37,222 bases of DNA from DAOOOW01 sp035387885 (GTDB lineage Bacteria > Patescibacteriota > Patescibacteriia > UBA2196): contig DAOOOW010000011.1 in assembly GCA_035387885.1 (NCBI GenBank), positions 1 through 37,222 on the forward strand, written 5' to 3'. Under the pieces are notes generated by a model. It did no database searches, was not told the origin of the DNA, and was given only the letters and a program-made list of their open reading frames with translations. The stretch's first letter is position 1, and each line of letters begins with the position of its first letter. Position numbers and translations under genes: made by a program. Below, one piece after another: positions 16,739 to 23,362 of this stretch.

Positions 16739-17404
16739 CTAAAATATATAATTCTTCACTCTTTGATACAACGCTCCTGTGGCCACCACATCTCTCATGC
16801 AATATTCAGCAATGGCTTTATATTTTTTTTCTTTAAATAAATCATTAACTGCCAATCCAGACACACCCTCATCTTTAGGATTTTTAATACCTAACATATC
16901 ACACAAAACCTCTAAAGAATAATTTTTTGTAGCCCCATAAAAAGACAGCTGATCCATAATATCAAAATGATCTTTAGCACTGTAGCGATAGGGTACTAAA
17001 TTTTTAGTCGGTGTGATGTTGTAAAAAATAGAACGCAAAATTATAAACGGGGCATCAAAACCTCGCCCATTAAAAGAAACTATTAAATTAAAATTTTTAA
17101 TATCAAACCAAAAATTTTCCAAAATTTCTTTTTCCGCAGCTACAACATATTCCACTCCTTCGTTAACATAATTTTCCACGCCACCGCCAGGTGCTTGAAA
17201 ATATACCTTGCCTTTTTTGGTTTCGGCATTCATCATGGCTATGGCCACAACCTCACCAGAAACGGGCGACAGACCAGTCCGAGCCATAATACCCTCTTTT
17301 TCTTCGTCTGTTTTAGTGTTTTTTAATAGATTTTTCTGCAACACTGGGCTTAAAGCCTCAAACGGCCGACCATAAGTTTCAATGTCAAATATTAAAGTAG
17401 ACAT
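16739..17404 (-). CDS. Predicted 3'-5' exonuclease of the PolB-exonuclease-like DEDDy type
   Basis: 221 residues with the RNase H-like exonuclease motifs in order: Exo I FDIETYG (Asp and Glu, about residues 6-8), Exo II SFNGRGFDAPF (Asp, about 117) and Exo III YCMRDV (Tyr-x3-Asp, about 202-206). The Tyr places it in the DEDDy subgroup, as in the exonuclease domain of family B polymerases. No polymerase domain is attached. It probably acts in DNA repair or RNA processing; the substrate is not shown by the sequence. First gene of a two-gene operon. Confidence 0.85.
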   Translation of the reverse strand: MSTLIFDIETYGRPFEALSPVLQKNLLKNTKTDEEKEGIMARTGLSPVSGEVVAIAMMNAETKKGKVYFQAPGGGVENYVNEGVEYVVAAEKEILENFWFDIKNFNLIVSFNGRGFDAPFIILRSIFYNITPTKNLVPYRYSAKDHFDIMDQLSFYGATKNYSLEVLCDMLGIKNPKDEGVSGLAVNDLFKEKKYKAIAEYCMRDVVATGALYQRVKNYIF

Positions 17405-17409
17405 ATAAA

Positions 17410-17500
17410 TTGGTAATCAATAAATGGCAACTAGTAAACGGTAAATTAATTTAAGAATCATTTTACCAATTACCAATCACCAGTTACCAGTTACGATTAT
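17410..17500. repeat. Short-period TTGGTAA-type repeat in an intergenic gap
   Basis: Left (17410-17445) and right (17460-17495) halves carry variants of ATTGGTAA and ACCAGTTACCA in inverted orientation, so they can pair imperfectly. It is the same style of short-period sequence as the coding insertions in uvrA, uvrC and leuS. Confidence 0.5.
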
Positions 17501-17542
17501 TTTATATTTTCATCTTATCATCTTCTCCAAATTTTAGCCAAC

Positions 17543-17575
17543 AAAAAATCTCTCCATATATTCGAGAGATTTTTT
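17543..17575 (-). terminator. Terminator of the DUF378 gene
   Basis: 12-bp stem AAAAAATCTCTC/GAGAGATTTTTT (17543-17554 with 17564-17575), 12 nt after the stop at 17588 on the minus strand. The run of T is part of the stem. Confidence 0.85.
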
Positions 17576-17587
17576 GCTTAAAAGAAT

Positions 17588-17797
17588 CTATTTTTTACAA
17601 AGTTTACCCATGGCAAAAAGCCAATACACCGCACTTAGACCAACTAATACATAGACAATGCGACTAATTAAAGACATCGCGCCAAAAATAGCTGCCACTA
17701 AATCCCAACTAAATAAACCCACCAATAACCAGTTTAATCCGCCAACAATAATTAAAATTAAAGCGACCCAATCAAAAGTTAAAATTTTATTATTCAT
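17588..17797 (-). CDS. DUF378 family membrane protein, 69 aa
   Basis: Two transmembrane helices (about residues 9-29 and 37-60) carry the DUF378 pattern: ALILIIVGGLNW near the N-terminus, GLFSWDLVAAIFG in the middle and SRIVYVLVGLSAVYWL near the end. Family function is unknown. Single gene with its own terminator, divergent from uvrB. Confidence 0.85.
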   Translation of the reverse strand: MNNKILTFDWVALILIIVGGLNWLLVGLFSWDLVAAIFGAMSLISRIVYVLVGLSAVYWLFAMGKLCKK

Positions 17798-17940
17798 ATT
17801 TTTATTAATACTTTTTAAATTAATTTATTTTCGACCTTTAAAAGATAGTTTAATTATAAGATAAAAATCGATTATTGATAAAAAATAAATTTTAGATTAT
17901 ACTAATAATAATTAAAATTTGAAATTTGTAATTTATATTT

Positions 17941-20166
17941 ATGCCTCCCTTTAAAATTGTCTCCAAATATCAACCCTCTGGCGATCAACCCAATGCGATT
18001 AAACAATTAAGCGCCGGTCTTGAACGTGGACTAAAAAAACAAACTCTCCTCGGTGTGACTGGCTCTGGCAAAACTTTTACCATTGCCAATGTCATCGAGA
18101 AAATTCAACTCCCCACTCTGGTTATTTCACATAACAAAACCCTAGCCGCCCAGCTTTGCCAAGAGTTCCGAGATTTTTTCCCGAATAACGTGGTGGAATA
18201 TTTCGTCAGCTATTATGATTACTATCAGCCCGAGGCCTACTTACCCCACACCGACACTTATATTGAAAAAGAAGCCCAAATCAATGAAGAAATTGATCGC
18301 TTGCGCCACGCCTGCACTCAAGCTCTTTTAACCAGGCGTGATGTTATTATTGTTGCTTCAGTTTCGGCTATCTATGGCCTGGGCTCCCCCGAAGAATATG
18401 AAAGTATTGTTTTACATCTCAAACAAAATCAAAATTTACAGCGCGAAAAACTAACCAAACAATTAATCAGTATGCAGTTTGAACGTACCAACGCTGATCT
18501 CCATCGTGGCCAATTCCGTTTGCGTGGTCAAACCCTAGAAATCATGCCAGTTAATGAAGAAATTATTTATCGTCTGATTATTACTGAAAAAATTGCCTTA
18601 ATTGAATCACTTGATCCGATAACCAGGAAGATAAAGTCTACCAGCAAACAAGGGGGTCCTTCGACTACGCTCAGGACAAACTTCGGGCAATTACCCGAAG
18701 TTTGGATTTTCCCAGCCAAACACTATGTGGCTAACCCCGAAGCCCGTGAACGCGCTTTTAAATCTATTAACGCTGAATTAAAAGAACAATTAAATTTTTT
18801 CAAAAAGAAAAATAAAATTTTAGAATATGAAAGATTAAAACGTCGCACGCGTTATGATTTGGAAATGATTAAAAATATCGGCTATTGCAATGGCATTGAA
18901 AATTATTCCCGCCATTTTGAAGACCGACAAGCCGGCGAACCGCCCTTTACCTTGTTGGATTATTTCCTCAAAACCAATAAAAAATTTTTGACCATCATCG
19001 ACGAATCCCACGTCACCTTGCCCCAAATCCGTGGTATGTATAATGGCGACAAAGCCAGAAAAGATACGCTCGTTGAACATGGCTTCAGATTACCCTCAGC
19101 CCGCGATAATCGTCCACTTAAAGCCTATGAATTCGCGGCCAAAATCAATCAAATAGTTTATATGTCAGCCACCCCAGCCAAGAATGAAATTTGTGAAAGC
19201 GAACAAATTGTAGAACAAATAGTCCGCCCAACTGGTCTAGTGGATCCTGAAGTTATTATAAAACCGATAACTCAAACCAAAGTTTATCCTGAGCGAGCGG
19301 AGCGAGTCGAAGGATCCCATGGCAAACGAGATCTTTCGTCTCCCGCAGAACTCATGCGGGGTCCTCAAGATAAACTACAAACCAAATCCCAAATCGAGGA
19401 TTTGTTGGTTAGAATCGACGAACGTATTAAAAACAAAGAACGTGTCCTCGTCACCACCTTAACCAAACGCATGGCCGAAGATCTGACTGAATATTTAGAA
19501 AAAGTAAAAATTCATCCTGTCAAATCTTTGACCAAAGGCCAAAGTGCGCAGCAATTTGACAGGATAAAAGTAAAATACCTCCATAGCGATGTAGAAACAC
19601 TGGATCGCATCCAAACTATTACGGATTTAAGATTGGGAAAAATTGATGTTATTGTTGGCGTCAATTTACTCCGCGAAGGTTTAGATATCCCCGAAGTTTC
19701 GCTCGTGGCCATTTTGGACGCGGACAAAGAAGGATTTTTACGCAACGAAACTTCTCTCATTCAAACTATTGGCCGAGCTGCTAGAAATGTCAATGGCCAG
19801 GTTATCCTTTACGCTGACAACATTACAAATTCTATAAAAGAAGCCGTTAAAGAAACCGATCGCCGACGCAAAATCCAATTAGCGTATAATAAAAAACATG
19901 GTATTACCCCCAAGACCATTGAAAAAAATATAAAAAATATTTTAGAGGAATTTGGTATTACTAGTAGGGGCAGTTCACGCACTGCTCAAAAAATTAAAAG
20001 CAAATCCAAAACTGAGGCCATTCTTTCTTTGGATCTCAAGGGCGATAAAAGACCGCTGGCGGAAATTATTAAAGAAAAAGAACAGCAAATGAAAATGGCT
20101 GCTAAAAGTTTGGAATTTGAACTGGCCACGATTCTCCGAGATGAGATTAGAGAATTGCGTCAATAA
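17941..20166 (+). CDS. uvrB: Excinuclease ABC subunit B
   Basis: DNA damage-verification helicase-like subunit of nucleotide excision repair; loaded by UvrA and partner of UvrC. It shows Walker A GVTGSGKTF (about residue 38), the beta-hairpin region YYDYYQPEAYLP, DEAD-box-like DESH, helicase motifs (YMSATP; LREGLDIPEV; QTIGRAARN) and a C-terminal UVR motif ending LRDEIRELRQ. At 741 residues it is about 60-80 longer than usual. The excess is explained by three in-frame repeat-derived segments (near 18640-18703, 19283-19385 and 19514-19565), all outside the catalytic motifs. First gene of uvrB-uvrA-uvrC; uvrA has its own promoter. Confidence 0.96.
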   Translation: MPPFKIVSKYQPSGDQPNAIKQLSAGLERGLKKQTLLGVTGSGKTFTIANVIEKIQLPTLVISHNKTLAAQLCQEFRDFFPNNVVEYFVSYYDYYQPEAYLPHTDTYIEKEAQINEEIDRLRHACTQALLTRRDVIIVASVSAIYGLGSPEEYESIVLHLKQNQNLQREKLTKQLISMQFERTNADLHRGQFRLRGQTLEIMPVNEEIIYRLIITEKIALIESLDPITRKIKSTSKQGGPSTTLRTNFGQLPEVWIFPAKHYVANPEARERAFKSINAELKEQLNFFKKKNKILEYERLKRRTRYDLEMIKNIGYCNGIENYSRHFEDRQAGEPPFTLLDYFLKTNKKFLTIIDESHVTLPQIRGMYNGDKARKDTLVEHGFRLPSARDNRPLKAYEFAAKINQIVYMSATPAKNEICESEQIVEQIVRPTGLVDPEVIIKPITQTKVYPERAERVEGSHGKRDLSSPAELMRGPQDKLQTKSQIEDLLVRIDERIKNKERVLVTTLTKRMAEDLTEYLEKVKIHPVKSLTKGQSAQQFDRIKVKYLHSDVETLDRIQTITDLRLGKIDVIVGVNLLREGLDIPEVSLVAILDADKEGFLRNETSLIQTIGRAARNVNGQVILYADNITNSIKEAVKETDRRRKIQLAYNKKHGITPKTIEKNIKNILEEFGITSRGSSRTAQKIKSKSKTEAILSLDLKGDKRPLAEIIKEKEQQMKMAAKSLEFELATILRDEIRELRQ
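18640..18703 (+). repeat. In-frame repeat-derived insertion 1 in uvrB
   Basis: Contains TCCTTCGACTACGCTCAGGA (18657-18676) and the palindrome ACTTCGGGCAATTACCCGAAG. It adds about 20 residues (STTLRTNFGQLPE region) where UvrB proteins normally have a short turn before IFPAKHYV. Its reverse complement matches the core of insertion 2. Confidence 0.8.
19283..19385 (+). repeat. In-frame repeat-derived insertion 2 in uvrB
   Basis: Core 19287-19314 begins TCCTGAGCG and ends GAGTCGAAGGA, the same family as insertion 1 in opposite orientation with an extra 8 bp. It is followed by a second GC-rich hairpin-like part. Together they add about 35 residues (YPERAERVEGSHG onward) between the motif before the C-terminal helicase domain and IEDLLVRIDER. 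Confidence 0.8.
19501..19575 (+). repeat. In-frame palindromic insertion 3 in uvrB with flanking direct repeats
   Basis: A 52-nt hairpin with perfect 12-bp ends (ATCCTGTCAAAT at 19514-19525, ATTTGACAGGAT at 19554-19565). AAAGTAAAA occurs on both sides (19501-19509 and 19567-19575), 66 nt apart, which is exactly 22 codons. It encodes extra residues between EYLEKVK and YLHSD. Confidence 0.8.
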
Positions 20167-20195
20167 TTGACACGGCGTCAAAAATAGAATATGAT
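20167..20195 (+). promoter_or_regulatory. Strong promoter upstream of uvrA
   Basis: A perfect TTGACA (20167-20172), a 17-nt spacer and TATGAT (20190-20195). The -35 begins right at the uvrB stop. It predicts a start near 20202 and a leader of about 290 nt before uvrA. Confidence 0.8.
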
Positions 20196-20493
20196 TAAGC
20201 ACAGTTAAATCATTTCACCTACACCCTATATCTCCACTTAGGGCGGTATTTGCGTATTAATACAATTTTAAAGCACAAATTTTAAATTTTAAAATAATTT
20301 TAAATAATCAATTTTAATTGTCCTTAAGACAATTATCCCGCAATATGCTGGATGAAAGCGGAGCTTTCATTTTCAAACAATCTACTTAATCCGCGTTTAT
20401 CTCTGTGCTATTTGTTTGGAATTTTAAAATTTTTATTTTGAATTTATTTTAAAATTTGAGTTTTAAAATTTAAAATTCCCCCCCCCAATACTT
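20196..20493 (+). other. Long untranslated leader of uvrA
   Basis: No ORF. Short hairpins can form: CCCTA/TAGGG (about 20224-20243), AATTGTC/GACAATT (about 20315-20335) and ATGAAAGC/GCTTTCAT (about 20353-20371). The region ends in AT-rich short-period sequence and a C9 tract at 20478-20486. No known riboswitch fold is recognised. Confidence 0.5.
20478..20486 (+). repeat. C9 homopolymer 7 nt before the uvrA start
   Basis: Nine C in a row in very AT-rich surroundings, directly upstream of ATG 20494. A tract of this length is prone to slipped-strand mispairing. It occupies the ribosome-binding-site position but is not itself complementary to the anti-Shine-Dalgarno. Confidence 0.9.
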
Positions 20494-23265
20494 ATGCAAG
20501 AAAAAATAATAATCAAAGGCGCACGAGAACATAATCTCAAAAATATTTCCCTCGAACTCCCGCGCAACAAAATGATTGTTTTCACTGGTCTGTCTGGCTC
20601 TGGCAAGTCCAGTCTGGCTTTTGATACCATTTTTGCTGAAGGCCAAAGAAGATACATTGAATCCTTGTCTGCTTATGCCCGTCAATTTTTGGGTGGCATG
20701 CAAAAACCAGATGTCGATGAAATTGATGGCCTCTCGCCCGCTATTTCCATTGATCAAAAAGCCCACAGCGCCAATCCCCGCTCCACTGTGGCTACCATCA
20801 CAGAAATTTATGATTATCTGCGCGTTCTTTACGCGCGCATTGGTGAACCACACTGCCCACTCTGTGGTACCAAACTTTCCAAAATGACTAGTGATGAAAT
20901 GGCTACGCAAATTCATAAACACATTAAAACATTAAATCAAGAAAACAAAAAAACAAAAAAACAAAACACTGAAATAATTATATTATCCCCGGTTGTTCGT
21001 GGTCGCAAAGGCGAATATTACCAAATGCTTTATGATTTTTATAATTCTGGTTTTTTAGAGGTCCGCGTTGATGGTAAAATCAAATCTTTGCGCAATCGGA
21101 TTATTTTAAAAAAAAATTACAAACACACTATTGAAGTTGTTATTGACAGGATACCTGCCAATAATTTCCAAGCTCCAATTTCCAATTTCCAAATAAATTC
21201 CAAATCACAAAATTCAAATAACAAAACCGATGGTAAAGAATTTAATCGGAGATTAAACGAAGCCATTGAAACCGCCATTGATCTATCCAATGGTTTATGC
21301 GCAGTCATTTATTCTGATAACTCCGAACAAATTTTTTCCACTGAATTTTCCTGTCCTAAAGATGGTTACAGTTTTCCAGAAATTGAACCGCGCCTTTTTT
21401 CTTTTAATAGTCCTTATGGCTATTGCAAATATTGCACAGGCCTCGGTACCGACGGACTTTTTTCGGAAACTCCTTGTCCCAAATGTGCTGGCAAAAGATT
21501 AAATGAAGATGCTCTCGCGGTTAAAATAAATAATAAAAATATCTGGGAATTTACCAATGAAACTATTGATAAAGCGCAAAATTCATTAAATAAAATTGAG
21601 GAAAAAATTTCTGAGCGCGAGAAAGAAATTGCTGGCGTCGTTTTGAATGAAGTCCGCGATCGTTTGCAATTTATGTTAGATGTTGGTTTGCACTATATTA
21701 GTTTAAATAGAAAAGCCGGCACTCTTTCTGGTGGCGAGGCCCAAAGAATTCGTCTAGCTTCGCAAGTGGGCACTCGGCTCGTTGGTGCTTTGTATGTTTT
21801 AGATGAACCAACTATTGGCCTGCATCAAAGAGATAATGAAAAATTGGTTAATACTCTTAGAAATTTAGCTGATGTTGGCAACACTATTATTGTCGTGGAG
21901 CACGATGAAGATACTATTCTCATGAGTGATTGGATTGTGGATATCGGCCCCGGTGCTGGCGTCAATGGTGGTGAAATTATTTTTTCAGGACCAACAATAG
22001 ATATTTTAAAAAACACACTTCCTGCTTTGTCATCCCGAGCGGAGTCCCGAGAATACGGGACGAAATCGAGGGATCTAAAAGAACAGATCCCTCCACTCTT
22101 AACGACCAAAATACTCGGTCGAGATGACAACAATAATTCCAATTACGAATTACGGATTACAGATTACGGATTACAATCTTTTGGCAATCCTCAAACTTCC
22201 CTTACCGGTCAATACCTCCGCCGTGAAATCACTATTCCTCTGCCAGACAAACGTCGTAAAATTGATTCTGCCACCCCCAAAATAAAAATTACTGGCGCCA
22301 GCGAAAATAATTTAAAAAATATTAATGTGGAACTTCCTCTGCGTCGCTTTGTTTGCTTGACCGGCGTATCTGGCTCTGGCAAATCTACTTTAATGGAATC
22401 AATTATTTATCGCGCCATTAACAATAAACTTAATCACACCAAATATAAAGTTGGTAAACATAAATCCCTTATCAACACCGAATACATTGATAAAATTATT
22501 GAAATTGATCAAAGTCCAATCGGCAGAACTCCACGCAGTAACCCCGCCACTTATACCAAAGCTTTTGATGAAATCAGAATTCTTTTTGCTATGACTCCCG
22601 AAGCCAAAATGAAAGGTTATGGCCCAGGTAGGTTTAGTTTTAATGTTGAAGGTGGCCGTTGCGAAAAATGCCAAGGCCATGGCACTCTGGAAATTGAAAT
22701 GCACTTTTTACCTAGTGTAAAAATTATCTGCGACGCCTGCAAGGGCCAAAGATTTAATAAAGAAACTTTGGCCATTCATTACAAGAATAAAAATATTTAT
22801 GATATTTTAAGTATGACTATTAGCGAGGCAGAAAAATTTTTTAAAGACATCCCTTATATTTATGATAAATTAAAAGTTTTAAACGAAGTTGGTTTGGATT
22901 ATCTGACTCTTGGTCAATCCGCCACCACCCTTTCCGGCGGCGAGGCGCAAAGAATCAAATTATCCAAAGAATTGGCCAAAAGAAATACCACCAAAACTTT
23001 GTACCTATTAGATGAACCCACCACTGGTCTGCATTATGATGATGTCAAAAAATTAATTTTGGTTTTACAAAGACTGGTTGACCAAGGCAACACGGTTCTC
23101 GTGATTGAACATAATTTGGATGTGATCAAATGTGCTGATTGGATTATTGATCTTGGCCCAGAAGGCGGCGATCAAGGTGGTGAACTTGTTTTTGCCGGCA
23201 CACCAGAACAAATCGCTCAATACAAATTTTCATATACGGGGCAATACTTAAAGAAAATTTTATAA
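20494..23265 (+). CDS. uvrA: Excinuclease ABC subunit A
   Basis: Dimeric ABC-type damage sensor of nucleotide excision repair. Two ABC modules are visible: Walker A GLSGSGKSS (about residue 33) and GVSGSGKST (about 628), two signatures LSGGEAQRI, and Walker B ending LDEPT in both. There is zinc binding in CPLC/CPKD-CKYC/CPKC and in CEKC...CDAC. 923 residues, close to the usual length, but with repeat-derived segments near 21154-21231 and 22028-22178 that add about 25 and 50 residues outside the conserved motifs. The second lies in the linker between the ABC halves, just before SLTGQYL. Own promoter; poly-C tract before the start. Confidence 0.97.
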   Translation: MQEKIIIKGAREHNLKNISLELPRNKMIVFTGLSGSGKSSLAFDTIFAEGQRRYIESLSAYARQFLGGMQKPDVDEIDGLSPAISIDQKAHSANPRSTVATITEIYDYLRVLYARIGEPHCPLCGTKLSKMTSDEMATQIHKHIKTLNQENKKTKKQNTEIIILSPVVRGRKGEYYQMLYDFYNSGFLEVRVDGKIKSLRNRIILKKNYKHTIEVVIDRIPANNFQAPISNFQINSKSQNSNNKTDGKEFNRRLNEAIETAIDLSNGLCAVIYSDNSEQIFSTEFSCPKDGYSFPEIEPRLFSFNSPYGYCKYCTGLGTDGLFSETPCPKCAGKRLNEDALAVKINNKNIWEFTNETIDKAQNSLNKIEEKISEREKEIAGVVLNEVRDRLQFMLDVGLHYISLNRKAGTLSGGEAQRIRLASQVGTRLVGALYVLDEPTIGLHQRDNEKLVNTLRNLADVGNTIIVVEHDEDTILMSDWIVDIGPGAGVNGGEIIFSGPTIDILKNTLPALSSRAESREYGTKSRDLKEQIPPLLTTKILGRDDNNNSNYELRITDYGLQSFGNPQTSLTGQYLRREITIPLPDKRRKIDSATPKIKITGASENNLKNINVELPLRRFVCLTGVSGSGKSTLMESIIYRAINNKLNHTKYKVGKHKSLINTEYIDKIIEIDQSPIGRTPRSNPATYTKAFDEIRILFAMTPEAKMKGYGPGRFSFNVEGGRCEKCQGHGTLEIEMHFLPSVKIICDACKGQRFNKETLAIHYKNKNIYDILSMTISEAEKFFKDIPYIYDKLKVLNEVGLDYLTLGQSATTLSGGEAQRIKLSKELAKRNTTKTLYLLDEPTTGLHYDDVKKLILVLQRLVDQGNTVLVIEHNLDVIKCADWIIDLGPEGGDQGGELVFAGTPEQIAQYKFSYTGQYLKKIL
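21154..21231 (+). repeat. Short-period repeat insertion in uvrA
   Basis: Variants of TTCCAA/TTCCAAAT encode an Asn/Gln/Ser-rich stretch (NNFQAPISNFQ region) after VIDRIP. The period resembles the leuS insertions. Confidence 0.65.
22028..22129 (+). repeat. 102-nt in-frame hairpin element in uvrA
   Basis: It begins TGTCATC and ends GATGACA. The inner arms (CCCGAG, GAGGGATCT with AGATCCCTC) also pair, so the whole segment folds as one hairpin. Its length is exactly 34 codons, which keeps the frame. It adds a Ser/Arg/Lys-rich segment to the linker between the ABC modules. Confidence 0.8.
22136..22178 (+). repeat. GATTACG-type short-period repeat in uvrA
   Basis: Variants of AATTACGAATTACGGATTAC encode NYELRITDYGLQ directly after the hairpin element. 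A related repeat encodes LQITNYRLQIT in uvrC. Confidence 0.7.
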
Positions 23266-23297
23266 TTTTTAATTTTATAAATAACTTTGAAATTGTA

Positions 23298-23351
23298 TCT
23301 TGCCCGCCTGCCAACACCTGGTGCCACAGGCTATGGCGGGCAGGTCTCTTG
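23298..23351. repeat. Palindromic insertion in the uvrC leader with 5-bp duplication
   Basis: A 44-nt GC-rich element (23303-23346, with GCCCGCC and GGCGGGC arms and an inner CCTG/CAGG) is flanked by TCTTG on both sides (23298-23302 and 23347-23351). Removing one TCTTG and the element leaves a sequence 19/20 identical to 241-260 in leuS, which therefore looks like an unoccupied copy of the target. Confidence 0.8.
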
Positions 23352-23362
23352 GAAATTATATT

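Noticed and set aside
18835..19080. Minus-strand frames opposite uvrB, uvrA and rpoB
   Set aside because: Antisense shadows of highly conserved coding sequence with no translation signals of their own.
20196..20493. Possible riboswitch in the uvrA leader
   Set aside because: Only small isolated hairpins are visible and no conserved aptamer motif could be recognised by eye.
23300..23362. N-terminal extension of uvrC from TTG 23300
   Set aside because: It would translate a GC-rich palindrome with its flanking duplication; the GIY-YIG domain begins normally from ATG 23363.
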